Assembly: GCA_963921195.1 (NCBI GenBank)
Contig: OY992540.1
Coordinates: 191,813,576-191,877,575, forward strand
Length of the DNA: 64,000 nt
Origin: Pegoplata infirma
Lineage: Eukaryota; Arthropoda; Insecta; Diptera; Anthomyiidae
Reading direction: 5' to 3'
The notes under the pieces were generated by a model. The model was given only the letters and a program-made list of their open reading frames with translations. It had not been told where the DNA came from and did no database searches. This document shows positions 1-11,282 of the stretch, one piece after another (within the stretch, counting starts at the first letter, position 1; each line of letters begins with the position of its first letter). The translations under genes were made by a program, and so were the position numbers.

Positions 1-241
1 TTTTCCAATCAGCTCATTAGATTACGTGAAATTAACATAAGACAAAAATGCATTTTTTGAGTTAGAAAATCAAAATTTGTGTAAAATAGAAATCGTTACA
101 AGTATTTTTGTTTTATAGTTTCCCTTATAAGCCTGAATCTTAACAGAGATAAAAAAGTCGGTTCGATGAAAATCAATGGGTTATCACCGTAGTTATGACT
201 AATTACACAGTACAACACAAAAAAAATTACGGGGTTCCAAC
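1..241. other. AT-rich spacer, nothing recognised
   Basis: Low-complexity A/T-rich DNA with only short chance reading frames. I see no repeat family, RNA gene or coding signal here. Confidence 0.6.
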
Positions 242-770
242 TAGAGATGGGCGCGTGAGTGATTTTTGACTCACACTCACTCACGCTCACGGGCATATTT
301 TTTCTACTCACACTCACTCACAATCACGTGGGTAAATTTAATACAACTCACACTCACGTGCACTCACGCAAGCTTTACTCACACTTACGTTGACTCACAC
401 TCATGAAACTCTTATTTATACGAAAAAAAAAATTGCAAAAACTAAAATTTCAAAAATCTTTCAAAATTTTCAGAAAAATTTGAAGTTTATCGAAATTTTT
501 TATTTTTTTTTAGCTTTTTTCGGGACGAAATCTTAAGTTGAGCCAAATTTTACAATTTTTTTGTTGATTTTTTTAGTACAAAATGAAATATAAAGAGAAA
601 CTTAATCACGCAAACTCACGCAAAAAAATCGACTCATGCAAACTCACTCACGCAAAAATCTTACTCACGCACACTCACTCACGAAATTTTTTTCTCCACT
701 CACTCACAATCATGTGACTAAAATTTAATTCAGTCACACTCATGCGTGATCACGGGTGAATCACGCTCTA
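242..770. mobile_element. TCAC-rich palindromic element with TAGAG ends
   Basis: Both flanks are dense in ACTCAC/CACTCACG motifs (about 265-420 and 605-765) around an AT-rich core. The left edge reads TAGAGATGGGCGCG and the right edge ends CACGCTCTA, so both ends begin TAGAG in inverted orientation. The flanking 8-mers do not match, so either the boundaries or the duplication have decayed. A related TCAC block lies at 27,095-27,210. The TAGAG end suggests a hAT-like miniature element; this is inference. Confidence 0.45.
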
Positions 771-975
771 ATCTGCTCATGTGCCATGTGTTAGTGTGAC
801 CGGACATAATAGGACAAAACAAAATGTTCCAAGTTTCACCAAGTCCGGAAAAAATTTTCTAACTCGAAGACATTTTTTTGCGATTTGTAGTAAAAAATTT
901 CATCAATAATAATTTTACAAAAAATTTTTTTTCATAATTTTTTTTATTTTTTTTTTTTCATTTTAGAGTAAAAAG
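771..975. other. AT-rich spacer
   Basis: T-rich sequence between two miniature elements; nothing recognised. Confidence 0.5.
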
Positions 976-1563
976 TAGGGTTGCCAGACGGCCTGGAATG
1001 GCCTGGATTTTCCATTTATTTTGGGTCTGCTCCAGTTTCCAGGTAAAATATAATTTTTCCAGTTAAAAAAGAATTTCTTTAATGTAAATAATTTTTATTA
1101 TTAAACATATTTTACATTTTTTTGGACTACTTTTTAAATCAAACATTAATTACACAGTGATACAAAATCGAACTTTCGAAATCGGATAAAACCAAAAGCA
1201 AATGAAAGCTGACGTTTTCTATAACAAAGCCCTCAAGGCATAGGTCAGAGCTAGATTTTTTTTTACACGCATTTAAAGTTGGTGATTTAAAAGCATTTAA
1301 AGTTTTTGTGTACTAAACATGTCCTACTTTAAAGGCCCCTGGTTGTGCCCTTATTGAACATGCAGGGTCCAGTTTCCAAACTTAAGCTCAAAATTACTTC
1401 AGCTATGACTGGTATGAATTTTGCTGCAATCGGTCCAGTACCTATTTACTGAATAGCCAAATTATTAAAATAAACCACTGTATGATTGTTATTTAAAGGC
1501 AGTAACTGGACTTTTACAAAATCCAGCTGAAAATTTTCCACTGTCCAGTTATTTGCAACCCTA
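976..1563. mobile_element. hAT-like miniature element, TAGGGTTGC ends
   Basis: The left end reads TAGGGTTGCCAG and the right end GCAACCCTA, an inverted pair. The flanking octamers are gtaaaaag (968-975) and gtaacaag (1564-1571), 7 of 8 identical, as expected of an aged 8-bp hAT duplication. 'Cctgga/tccagg' motifs recur in both arms. Its middle (about 1150-1490) shares two blocks with 55,988-56,420 in the opposite order. It has no coding capacity. Confidence 0.65.
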
Positions 1564-1599
1564 GTAACAAGTATTTATAAAAAAAAAAAAATATTTAAA

Positions 1600-2290
1600 A
1601 ACAAATAGAAAAGTTAAATTCGACTTTGCCGAATCTATGAATACCCTCCACAATGCATTTTTTTAAAGCGTAGTACATTTTTTAACGTGAAAAAATTAAC
1701 AATTTTGATTAGAAATATTTTATTTTGAGTAAAAAAATCTTTTTTTGTAATTTTTTTTTTTTTTTAAAGAAAAATTACAATTTTTTTTTTTTTTTTGAGT
1801 GTAAAATTTTTTTCGAGTGTAATGTTTTTTTTACTGTAAAAATATTTCTTAGTGAATGCACGTACGTACATATGTACACAAAATTGTCATTTTTGTAAAA
1901 AAAAAAAAATTTTTTTTTGAGTGTAACATTTTTTTTGAGTGTAAAATTTTTTTCGAGTGTAATTTTTAAGTTACCAATGCTTTTAAAACTAAACCAGTTT
2001 AAAAAGCATTGCTTTAAAATTAAACAAGTTTGAAAAGCATTGTTTAGTTACCACCAATGCTTTTAAAACTTGTTAAAACACGTGGCATTTTAGATGAAAC
2101 TTATCTGAAATTCAGGGTTTTGCTTATAACTTTTGAACCACTGGACCGATTGAGCTGAAATTTAATACCCTATAGACCCGTGGAACGGCAAAGATACATG
2201 CCAAGCTTCAGTAGTCTCATTATTGTCTTTCGAAAGTTATCGTGTTTTTTATCTCGTAATTTACTCTTTTGCCGCATACCCACTCGCTTA
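1600..2290 (+). mobile_element. Helentron-like (mini-me/DINE-1-like) element, 3' part missing
   Basis: It opens with the family end 'gttaaattcgactttgccgaat...ataccctcc' (1612-1652), then 'gagtgtaa' T-rich repeats (1795-1965), then the conserved 'cttttgaaccactggaccgatt' region (about 2130-2160). It stops where the 88-bp tandem repeats begin, before the (GTCY)n tract. Related copies lie at 31,809-33,950, 50,425-52,400 (inverted) and 63,205-64,000 (inverted). Assignment to the Helentron-derived fly elements rests on the GTCY tract in those sister copies and is inference. Confidence 0.6.
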
Positions 2291-2504
2291 CGAGAATGCT
2301 ACTGAAAAACTACATACGTTAGTACCACAAATAATGAGCTACAAGTAGCCCAAAAATAACTCGTTACCCACTCCTTACAAAAATGCTACCAAATAACAGC
2401 ATACATTAGTCCTAAAAATAAGTAGCTACCAGTAGCCCAAAAATAACTCGTTGCCCACTCCTTACAAAAATGCTACCAAATAGCAGCATACATTAGTCCT
2501 AAAA
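2279..2504. repeat. 88-bp tandem repeat, about 2.5 units
   Basis: A unit with 'gtagcccaaaaataactcgtt' and 'ccactccttacaaaaatgctacc' starts at 2345 and again at 2433 (period 88), with a more diverged partial unit from 2279. The last unit runs directly into the RpL26 pseudogene. Confidence 0.75.
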
Positions 2505-2515
2505 GTTGGCCGTCT

Positions 2516-2795
2516 TCCCTCAACAAGGAATTGCGTCAAAAGTAAAATGTTCGCTTCATGCCTATTCGTCAGGATGATAAAGTTCATGTTAAACGCGGTT
2601 ATTTTAGGAGCAACCAAGCGGGAAAACTTATACAATCTAAATGTAAGAAAAGCCAACGAAATTGTAAAATTTAAATAATAAAAGGACCGAAAATATATCT
2701 TGGAACATCGTAGAAAGGGACATTTGGCTGCTAAGGGCAGGAAAAATAACAAATTTACAGAAACGACTGCTGCTCAGCCCATGGAAACCGCATTA
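2516..2795 (+). pseudogene. RpL26: Decayed processed copy of ribosomal protein L26
   Basis: Two blocks read as parts of cytosolic large-subunit protein L26. Block 1 (2516-2650) reads SLNKELRQK, a stop (2543-2545), then NVRFMPIRQDDKV and GYFRSNQAGKLIQ, matching the region just before and within the KOW part of the protein. Block 2 (2649-2792, other frame) reads KAN, IVKFK, two stops (2676-2681), KDRKYILEHRRKGHLAA and the C-terminal TAAQPMETA. Most of the middle is deleted and the N-terminal ~45 residues are absent. No introns are seen, as in a retrocopy, but no poly(A) tail or TSD is visible. Stops, frameshift and deletion make it non-functional. Family identification is from memory of the conserved L26 sequence. 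Confidence 0.87.
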
Positions 2796-3225
2796 AACAC
2801 CATCTTAAGTTTTAGTCTATATAAGAGTAAGTTTTTAAGGGAAATACTGTCTATGATGGTTTTTTACCTTTTAACCGGTTTTAACATACTTTAAACAACA
2901 AGGAAAACAAATAAGTTAAATTAAAATTTGGAAAACGCCCCAAAATTTCTAGAAAAACAATTACAATTTAGAAAAAGCCAATTAAAATTCAGAAAACTTC
3001 AATAGAATTTGGTTTTCTAAACTTTAATTTGCATGTTCCCAATTTTAATCAGAATTCCTGAATTTAAATTTCTGTTAACGGAGTTTTATTAGAAAAAGTA
3101 AAGAAATGTTAATCTTTTTTAAGCTAAATGTGCAAGTTCTTTCTAAATTTTCTTTAGCATTTTTAATTTTAATAAAAAAAAAAATTATTTTGACAACTTA
3201 TCAAATATTTTAAATCGTATTTACC
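2796..3225. other. AT-rich spacer with 'aatttagaaaa' motifs
   Basis: No gene. 'Aaaattcagaaaacttcaat'-type motifs recur here (about 2940-3070) and again near 13,880-13,920, so part of it is a dispersed low-complexity repeat. Confidence 0.5.
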
Positions 3226-3378
3226 AGTAACCGGTTCTGTATGAGGCTTTCGGTAACTCAATATTTGTTAACAAGAAGTAACCGGTCCTGTATGAGGTTA
3301 CCGGTAACTCATTATTTGTTAATAAAAAGTAACCGGTTCTATATGAGGTTATCGGTAACTCAATATTTGTTAACAAGA
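3226..3378. repeat. 51-bp tandem repeat, three units
   Basis: Three units start at 3226, 3277 and 3328, each with 'agtaaccggt..tatgagg..cggtaactca..atttgtta'. A partial degenerate fourth follows. The period is a multiple of three, so all frames stay open across it; the minus-strand 17-residue repeat peptide is a by-product, not a gene. Confidence 0.9.
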
Positions 3379-3469
3379 AGTAATCGAGCAGGTAACGAGT
3401 CCTCATTACATAGAATGTAGGCGGTAATGGGGACTTATTACCAAGTTTTTACTGGGAATAGCAAATTTT

Positions 3470-3612
3470 TATTATTATATGAAAAAATATGCAATTTCAA
3501 AAACAAATCGTTGCCATTTTAATGCAAGTTTCTTAATTCGGAAAGATTATTAGTCTATATCGTTTTTAGACTATCGACAAAAACATGAATTTGCATGGAA
3601 ATCACATCCCTA
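3470..3612. mobile_element. Right end of a TATGCA-type miniature element
   Basis: It shares 'ccattttaatgcaa..ttcttgattcgg' and the end 'tgcatggaaat(c)acatcccta' with the right arm of the fuller copy at 56,869-57,405. The left arm is missing. Confidence 0.6.
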
Positions 3613-4252
3613 GTGACTACCCTTAATATTAATATTTTAATTTGATGTTATATGCAAAAACTGCAAAATGTACAGTTTTTTTATTATGGCCTAAGAGTTT
3701 CTATATTGGTGTAGGCATATGTTTTAAAAAAAAAAGTGTTTTATATTTTTTTTGTTGTTGTGTTTTTTTTTTACATCATCACCTTGTGTTTTTGTCCGGG
3801 CATTGGCACAGTTTTTTCTTTTTTATATACATATATAAAAGTGCATTTTTGCCGTATATACCTGATGGTTTTTGCTTTATTTTATTTTTTTTGTGTAATG
3901 TGCATTCCTAACAAGTTCTTTCCCAATCATGTTGCAAACATGTAGTTAAGGTTGTAATTGTAAACATGTTTTTTTTTTTTTTTGAAGAGTGATAGTTTTC
4001 AGTTTGTTTTTTCTTTTTGTTTTTGCTAGTGATTGTAGTTAAAATGATTTATGGAAACGTTTTAGTTAGGAAAAAAACAAGGATTTGTGGAAAATGAATA
4101 TGAAGTATGAATATTAAATGAGGTTTTTTTGTTGTTTAGAAATTGTGTCATCATTTTGAAAGAAATGAAGTTTTAAAAAAAAATCCTTGTGTAATATAAA
4201 ATTCCTTTAAAAGAAGATGCCTTCAAGATAATTGTAGATTCTCTAAGGAACC
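3613..4252. other. T-rich spacer, nothing recognised
   Basis: Long T runs and short overlapping frames of low-complexity sequence; no gene, RNA or element boundary found. Confidence 0.5.
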
Positions 4253-4508
4253 ACTTACAGGGGAGGCCATTTAATGGGCACTTGGGCGTCCCGTGAAATC
4301 TGAGTTTTCGATTTCGTGTCTTAATACCTGCCGAACGATTATCACAAAATAGGTGATTATACACTCAAAGAACTGTAAAACTTACAGGGGAGGTCATTTA
4401 ATGGGCCTAAGCCTTACCGTAAAATCTAAACTTTCGAATTTCCTGTCGTAATACCTGCAGAACGATGGCCACAAAAAAGGTGATTATACACTCAAATAAC
4501 TGTAAAAC
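4253..4508. repeat. 128-bp tandem duplication of a dispersed module
   Basis: Unit 1 (4253-4380) and unit 2 (4381-4508) both start 'cttacaggggagg(c/t)catttaatggg', contain 'taatacctgc(c/a)gaacgat' and end 'gattatacactcaaa.aactgtaaaa'. A third, distant relative lies at 30,451-30,545. The function is unknown. Confidence 0.8.
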
Positions 4509-4514
4509 AATTTG

Positions 4515-4622
4515 TCATAAAAGTTCGTCCAATGAAACGTTTTAATGAAGTTTTTATAAATATTATGAAAATTTTCATAAATAAGTATAATAAAACAGTT
4601 TCATTGGACGAACTTTTATGAT
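4515..4622. repeat. Inverted repeat with ~30-bp arms
   Basis: The left arm 'tcataaaagttcgtccaatg' is mirrored by 'cattggacgaacttttatga' on the right, with an AT-rich loop of ~45 bp. A likely miniature element. Downstream, 'aagctttttctttgtgtgg' resembles the end of the CACTCAAAG element at 54,962-55,556, so it may be the core of a larger broken element. Confidence 0.8.
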
Positions 4623-5176
4623 GAGTTTCATTTTATTAATGAAGCTTTTTCTTTGTGTGGACATTTTTTTTTTTTTTTACGATGAACCAGGGATGCCCCT
4701 ACTAATGCCAAAATTCATGTCCGAATATTTTAATCAAATCCGGCTTAAAAATTAAGAATTTTTCTTCACTTTATGGGAAAAATATTTATTTTAAAAATCC
4801 AAAAAAGCGATTTGGTCTACATATCCTGATTTTTAATCACAAAAACTATTTTTTATTCAAATTGGTCCCAAAATTTGGAAAATGTTAAGTATGTTATCTA
4901 AAAAATAATGTAAAAATTCTGATTAATTTTTATTAAAAAATAAAAATTGTTTTATTCGAGCTTTAAAATATTATATTTTGAAGTGGTTTATTATAGTTCG
5001 AGGTCATTATTTCGTTTACTAATTAAAACTATTATAATAATCCCATAGAATAGTTTTCAAGAAAATTATATTTTTTTTTTTGTTTTAAATTTATTTATGT
5101 TGTTCATTTTTGCAAAACTTTGTCGACACGTGTTTGATAAATTTGTCAAATTCCATTGTCAAGACTATTGGGCTTA
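4623..5176. other. Spacer made of dispersed repeat pieces
   Basis: The segment 4700-4790 ('tgtccgaatattttaatcaaatccggct') has a relative at 30,610-30,665. The segment 4910-5030 is repeated in inverted orientation at 24,585-24,690. No coding sequence. Confidence 0.5.
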
Positions 5177-5778
5177 CAAGGGAAGTCACCCTGGTGTCAC
5201 CCTCCGATCTTCATGAAATTTGGATATGTTGTTAAGAACGAAAATTAATTCGACACGTATTTTTTTTTAGCGGCCCGAACTCATTTATAGGGGGGGTCGA
5301 TTTGTATGGGGGGAAATTGACCTTTTTCAGTTTTTTACAATTTACGACTATTTAAACAAAATTAATATAGGCATGTGTGGTATTAGATTAAAGGTATTAA
5401 AAATACCTATCTCGTGGTGCTAACAACTGGCCAAAGGAATTAATATTTTTCGACTTATTAACAAAAATTTCCTAAAATTTTGGTATTTAACTCAATATGA
5501 CGAAAAGTTGTGCATGTTTGGACACGTTCTTAGCACACGTAGATAGGTTTTCTAAAGACCTTTCATTTGGTATGTAACATGACTAGGTTTCTTTGCACAA
5601 TATAGGAGATAAACGAAAAAAACTGAAAAATGGTCTTGTCTTCCCCCATCCTTTTTACCCCCTAAATATGAATTTGGGCCGCTAAAAAAAAAAATACGTG
5701 TCCTTTTATTTTTTCTGCTCTACAAAATAAAACCAATTCCATAAAGATCCGCTGGTGACACTAGGGAGACTTCCCTTG
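5177..5778. mobile_element. PIF/Harbinger-like miniature element, copy A
   Basis: TIRs CAAGGGAAGTCACCCTGG and ...AGACTTCCCTTG, flanked by TTA on both sides (5174-5176 and 5779-5781). A TWA 3-bp duplication is the hallmark of PIF/Harbinger elements. The subterminal regions also mirror each other ('gtgtcacc/ggtgacac', 'gcggccc/gggccgc', 'acacgtatt/aatacgtgt'). It has no transposase frame. Copies B (6536-7001) and C (52,522-53,087) share the ends. Confidence 0.78.
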
Positions 5779-5889
5779 TTAGTGGAAGCGGGGGACACAC
5801 TATTTTCTCGCGATAAATATTTACTTTTATTCTTTTATTATGCTTTTTGCACTATAGTCATACAATTTTATCATTATTTTAACATATTT
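5779..5889. other. Short spacer
   Basis: Nothing recognised between copy A and the GTCY-bearing segment. Confidence 0.4.
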
Positions 5890-6250
5890 TTTTAACCACG
5901 CCCATAAATGGAGGCGGACATGCCATTTTGTAGTTTCCTGGATTCATCAGCAGGACTTTGATCTTTTTTTGATGTAAAAATGTGTCTATGGCCCAGTAAA
6001 ATAACAAAACATCTGTACAAAATTACGTTTTTTAGAGGTTGATTTAGTCATAAAGGGAAAACTTTTTTGCCTCTTTTCCGATTTTCCCCATTTCCGAACT
6101 TAACCAGCCCAAGACTATAAGACATATTCGTGCCAAACTTAAGGAGTCAAGCTCTATTACTATAGACTGTATCGTATCTTCCATAGACGAACGGCCGGAC
6201 GGACATCTTCGAATCGAGCACTGACTTTATAACTAAGCCTTTTAAAATTA
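5890..6250. mobile_element. Helentron-like segment with decayed GTCY tract
   Basis: It starts 'accacgcccataaatgg', continues 'cggattttccccatttccgaacttaaccagccc', 'taagacatattcgtgccaaactt' and a short GACGGAC tract (about 6185-6205). The same order, interrupted by an insertion, occurs at 21,181-22,361, and a partial copy lies at 26,766-27,000. It supplies the uninterrupted paralog that fixes the insertion point of the CACGC element at 21,363. Confidence 0.6.
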
Positions 6251-6535
6251 TGATAAGGAGGAAAACCTTCTGCTAGTATTCTAAATGACACCCGCCGAAG
6301 TCTTATAAAAATTCAAAATATCCTTGGGCACCCACATCGCGGATTAAGTAAAAATTTCCTAAAAAGACATACTTCAACCACGATGCGGAAGCAGAAGGAA
6401 CTTTTTGATTTCAAAGAAAATTGGGAAATAGAAACTTTTGGGACCCCTTTCAGCTCAAAAAAATAAAAGTAAAAATCGATACGTCCTACTGTTTCTTTTT
6501 TACCCATGATCAAGTATTTTTATACGTTCCACTTA
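6251..6535. other. Spacer, nothing recognised
   Basis: It includes a 66-codon minus-strand frame without recognisable motifs; I do not call it a gene. Confidence 0.5.
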
Positions 6536-7001
6536 CAAGGGAAGTCTCCCTGGTGTCACCCTCCAATCTTCAAGAAATTTGGATATGTTGTTAAGAACGA
6601 AAATTAATTCGACACGTATTTATTTTTAGCGGCCCAAACTCATTTTTATGGGGGGTCGATTTGTATGGGGGGAAATTGACCTTTTTCAGTTTTTTACGAT
6701 TTACGCATATTTTAACAAAATTAATATAGGCATGTGTGGTATCAGATTAAAGGTATTAAAAATACCTATCTCGTGGTGCTAACAACGGGCCAAAGAAGTT
6801 AATATTTTTCGACTTATTAACTAAAATGTCCTAAAATTTTGGTATATTACTCAATACGACCTTTTCTTCCCCCCTCGTTTTCTCCCCATAAATATGAATT
6901 TGGGCCGCTAAACGAAATACGTGTCCCTTTATTTTTCCTGCTCTATAAACTAAAACCAATTCCATTAAGATCCGCGGGTGACACTAGGGATACTTCCCTT
7001 G
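6536..7001. mobile_element. PIF/Harbinger-like miniature element, copy B
   Basis: TIRs CAAGGGAAGTCTCCCTGG and ...GATACTTCCCTTG with TTA at 6533-6535 and 7002-7004. Most of copy A is collinear with it. Relative to A, a stretch of ~140 bp of the right half (A, about 5510-5640) is missing, so B is an internal-deletion derivative or A has gained sequence. Confidence 0.78.
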
Positions 7002-7535
7002 TTAGTGATAGAGGGTATTATAAGTTTGTCATTCTGTTTGTAACTCATCGAAATATCGGTCTGGGACCCCAAAAAGTATATATTATTGATCAGTGATCGA
7101 TTCTAAGACATTCTAGCGATGCCCGTCTGTCTATCTGTCTGTCCGTCTGTGGAAATGGTGATCACGGCCAAAGTATTAAACATATATGACTGAGACTTAA
7201 CAAATTTACTTATTGTTGTCCTAAGTAGTTTGGTTCAAAAGTTATGAACTAAAATGTAAGAACACCTCGAAAATTTTGGTATATTCTACATAACCTAAAA
7301 ATACAAAATGCTTTATATTGGCTGCTGGTTGGCATATGTGAACAGAATTGGACACAGAAAGGAATTTTTACAAGTACAAACCAATTTTTTAAAAAAAAAA
7401 AAAAATTCGCGGAATTTTTTTTCACCAAAAATTTTCTCCGCGGATTTTTTTTTTTAAATTTTTTTTTTGCAAATAATCTTTTTTTACGTTGTGGAGGGTA
7501 TCAATACATTCGGCAAAGCCGAATTTAACTTTTTT
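7002..7535 (-). mobile_element. Helentron-like element, about 530 bp
   Basis: Reading left to right it has 'tagtgatagagggtat', 'gtttgtcattctgtttgtaac', 'gatcgattctaagacattctagcgatg', a GTCY tract (7128-7152), 'ggttcaaaagttatgaac', then T-rich DNA and the terminal 'acgttgtggagggtatcaatacattcggcaaagccgaatttaac'. This is the inverse of the copy at 1600. It abuts the TTA of Harbinger-like copy B. No coding sequence. Confidence 0.65.
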
Positions 7536-7644
7536 TATTTGTTATTTATTCTTTCTATTTATTTACAATTAATTTTTAATAATTTAAACCTTAGCGAGAA
7601 CTGTTAACAATTACCGTCGTCTCGTGGTAGCGAAAAAGACCAAA

Positions 7645-7712
7645 GGTTTTAGTAGGAATCGAACCCACGTTACCAACTAGCCCACAGGGGCCGCCTGTGC
7701 AAGGTACATATT
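7645..7712 (-). mobile_element. tRNA-like (SINE-type) fragment
   Basis: On the minus strand, 'gtgggttcgattccta' matches an RNA polymerase III B box, preceded by 'tgggctagttgg', which resembles an A box. The two boxes are too close together for an intact tRNA. It is probably a decayed tRNA-derived element. Confidence 0.35.
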
Positions 7713-8779
7713 TTTGATTTAGCTTAACCGAATAGAACTTTAAATTAAAAATTTCCGTTTGAATGTACTTAAATTGAAGACGCGTTGCATTGCACCAATT
7801 TATGGAAATTTTTCTAATTACATGCACTATATTTCTTATGTATGTATAAACTAATCAAAAACTCACCGTAACAGCTTGAAATCGTCGTTTTCTGTAAAAT
7901 AAAAAGAGAAACAAATTGACTTTAAAAATATTGCATTATTTAACTACATATTTTAATTAAAATATATAAATCATTAATCATATAAAATTAGTAAACTTTA
8001 ATATTAGATAGAATAACCTCACGAGGTCAATTATACAAATTTATGAAAATTTATTTGTTGGTTTTCCATAACAAATTCCTGCTGAAATAATAATATTAAG
8101 GGTATGCACGACGAGTATGCTTACCTTGCAAAAAAAAAATGTAAAGCTTAAAAACAATCAAAATTCTTAATAATCATATTGAAATTAAGAAACTTCCAAT
8201 TTAAATTATCTCTAAAATTTTCAAAATTTTAATTGCGCTTTTCTTTAATTTAATGAGAATTTTTATAACTTCAATTTAAAAATTTCTAAAGTTAGGTAGG
8301 GACAGTTGTTGTTTGCTCATATTTTGGTTTTCCCCCAAAATAATTTTTTTATTTTTTTTAGTTTTAAAAATTTCTTCATTTTCAGACTTTTTTTCAAAAA
8401 AATCTTTACAATTACCAATATGTTCCTTTTTTATCGGTTAAACGATTATTTTCGAAAACTTTGCTGATCAAAATTTTTGAAAGCATCTTTCTCTCATATA
8501 AATTGCAGCATTATTTCATACTTTTTTATTTCGCACATTTATTCCCTCTGCCCTGAATACCCTTATTATTTGATAAGTTTCCATTCTAGCTACTATAAAC
8601 ATTGCAACAGCAGCAGTGCAGTGTAAACAATTCTCTAAATAAAATAAATTAATATGCAAACTGTTTCTAATGCAAATGAAAGCAAAACAAAAACTTCAAG
8701 GCACAAGAGGTGTTCTCCATTGTGCAGTTTACATCAGTTCATTAAAGGAATTAATTCTTTTATGAATTTTAAAAATAAT
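7713..8779. other. AT-rich spacer
   Basis: About 1 kb with no detectable element ends, tandem repeats or coding signal. Its sequence is less repetitive than its surroundings, so it may be native intergenic or intronic DNA. Confidence 0.45.
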
Positions 8780-9340
8780 TATTTTTTATAATGATACTTA
8801 AATTTTGAAACATTTAATGCTACGCATAATATTCGCAAAATAAACTTTAATAATGGTTCTTTAACTTTCGAATGTAGGATCCTCCAAAAAAACACTTTGG
8901 AAATTCCGATTTTAAGGGTGCAAAAAGGGAAACTATTGTACTTTGGTACTTTTTAGCAATTTCGATTTGGTACTTTTTAGGAATTTTGATTTTAATTGGC
9001 AAAAAGGGTAACAAATTGTACTTTAATGATTTTTCACTTTCTAAAAATAATAGTTCTAATAACTTGAAATGTAGGATTACCCCAGAAAAAAAAAAAACAT
9101 TCTAACAAAAGTACTTTTTAGAAAGTTTCAATTCGAAGAAAGCAAAAATTGTACTTTGGTACTTTTTCTATATCTTGAAATAATACTTCTAGAAACTTGA
9201 AGTTTTAGAATGTAAGATCAGCCAGCGAAAAAAAAAACTTTTCGAAAAAAGAGAATTTCTGATTCTAAGATGGTAAAAAATGGTACTTTTTCGATTTGTT
9301 AAAATTATGACCTCATTCAAGAAGCGCTTGCTAACCTAAG
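8780..9340. repeat. Degenerate 'ttgtactttggtactttt' modules
   Basis: Three diverged copies of a ~150-bp module containing 'ctgaaataat(g)gtc', 'aacttgaaatgtaggat' and 'ttgtactttggtacttttt'. Relatives occur at 14,640-15,250, 42,640-43,130 and 44,235-44,530. The AGTACTTTTT core links them to the megarrays that follow. Confidence 0.6.
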
Positions 9341-9839
9341 TAAAATTTTGTTTCACAGTACTTTCAAAACATATAGCCTCTAAAGTCTTCTGCGACAAGA
9401 GTACTTTGAAGATGCTGAAATATATTTTTTCTAAAAAAAAAACTCTCAATTTTGTTTATTCCACAAAAAATTAACACTTTGAAGACTCTGCTCACAACTA
9501 CTTAAATAATATTCTATGCAAGGCCTATGCAGGCATGTTCTAGTATGTTAATATTCTAAGTCAATGACCGCATCAAGTCCATAGAAAATATATTGAAAAA
9601 GGACACACAACGTATGTAAGGTTTAGAAATATTTTTAACAAGTTAATTTCACAGGAACATGAAAACTAATCATTGATTTAATGACCACAAACAGTGGAAA
9701 CTTTCAAAGAGACTTTTAAAAAAAAGTAAAGAAAAAATTTATGACCTAAATCATGTATTCAGGATTGAATTTCAGGCGATCTAGATATGAGCGTATGTCT
9801 GTGTTTGTCTATAAAGTGTTTGCAATATTAAATAAAATA
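9341..9839. other. Spacer leading into array 1
   Basis: 9760-9840 contains 'caggcgatctagatatgagcg', 'tatgtctgtgtttgtct' and 'ttaaataaaatac'. Nearly the same sequence precedes array 2 (11,497-11,570), so it belongs to the duplicated unit. The rest has no feature. Confidence 0.55.
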
Positions 9840-11260
9840 CTTTTTAAGAAAAAATACTATTTTTTTTTTTAGAATAAATAGTACTTTTTTAGAAAAAATA
9901 GTACTTTTTTAGAAAAAATAGTACTTTTTTAGAAAAAATAGTACTTTTGTAGAAAAAATAGTACTTTTTTAGCAAAAAAAAAAATAGTACTTTTTTAGCA
10001 AAAAAAAAAATAGTACTTTTTTTAGAAAAAAAGTATTTTTTTTTTTAAAAATAGTACTTTTAAAAAAAAAAATAGAACTTTTTTAGAAAAAATAACACTT
10101 TTTTATAAAAAAAAGTACTTTTTTTTATAACAAATAGTCTTTTTTTTTAAATATAGTACATTTTTTTAAAAAATAGTACTTTTTTTGAAAAAAATATTAG
10201 GTTTTACAATAAATAGTACTTTTTTAGAAAAAATTGTTTTTTTTGCAAAAAATAATATTTTTTTATAAAAAAATAGTATTTTTTTATAGAAAAAATAGTA
10301 CTTTTATAGAAAAATAGTAGTTTTACAGAAAAAGTATTACTTTTTTAGAAAAACTAGTAATTTTTTAGAAAAAAATAGTACATTATTAAAATAAAAAAAA
10401 TACAAAAATTAAACTTTTTTAGGAAAAATAGAAAAAAGGTATTTTTTTTTTAGAAAAAAAAAAAACCCTTTTTGGTAAGAAAAAAACGTACTTTTTCATG
10501 AAAAGAATGCCTCTCAGTTACTTTTTTTTGGAAAAAGAGTACTTTTTGAAAATAAATTTATTTTTCAGACAAAAAATTAGTAGTACTTTTTAGATAAAAA
10601 GGGATTTTTTCGAAAAAATTACTTTTTTTCTAAAAAAAAGTACTAAAAAGTACTACCTTTTTAGAAATAAATTTTTGACAAAAAAGTACTTTTTAGATAA
10701 AAAGGGATTTTTTTAGAAAAAAGTACTTTTTTCTACAAAAAAAGTTCTTTTGTACCACTTTTTTAGTTAAATAGTTCTTTTGTACTACTTTAAAAAAAAG
10801 AATATTTTTTTTTTTAAAAAATTTTTCCTTAAAAAAAGTTTTTTTTTTTTTAAAGCACTTTTCTAAAAAAAATACTCTTTTTAAAAGGTACTTATATCGA
10901 AAAAAAAAGTACTTTTTACCAAAAAGTTTTTCTTTTTTTACAAAAGTACTATATTTTCTAAGATAAGAGATAGTACCATTTTTTCTAAATAAGTAGTTTT
11001 TTCCTGAAAAAGCAATTTGTTTTTTCTTAAAGGTGCTATAGTACTTTTCTAACACAGTACTATTTTTCCAAAAAAGTGCTTATTTTTCTAAAAAATTTAT
11101 ATTTTTTTCTAAAAAAGTACTATTTTTTGTTTAAGAAGGTGCAATTTTTTCACAAAAGTACTTTTTGTTTACTACCATTTTTTCTAAAAAAGTACAATTT
11201 TTTTCTAAAAAAGTGGTATTTTTCCTAAAAAAGTATTTTATTTCTTACAAAAATAATTGA
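9840..11260. repeat. Foldback megarray 1 of a ~20-bp TAGTAC unit
   Basis: The left half (about 9850-10,420) repeats TAGTACTTTTTTAGAAAAA every ~19-22 bp. The right half (about 10,900-11,260) carries the reverse complement, 'ttttttctaaaaaagtacta', with a degenerate turnover zone between. The whole region could fold on itself. A 120-codon minus-strand frame at 10,693-11,055 is K/F-rich low complexity, not a gene. Confidence 0.85.
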
Positions 11261-11282
11261 AAAAAAAAACATCTGGACTGTG

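Noticed and set aside
3221..3406. 17-residue repeat peptide on the minus strand
   Set aside because: A 51-bp tandem repeat keeps any frame open; only three units and no upstream coding.
10693..11055. 120-codon minus-strand frame
   Set aside because: Lys/Phe low-complexity translation of the TAGTAC array.
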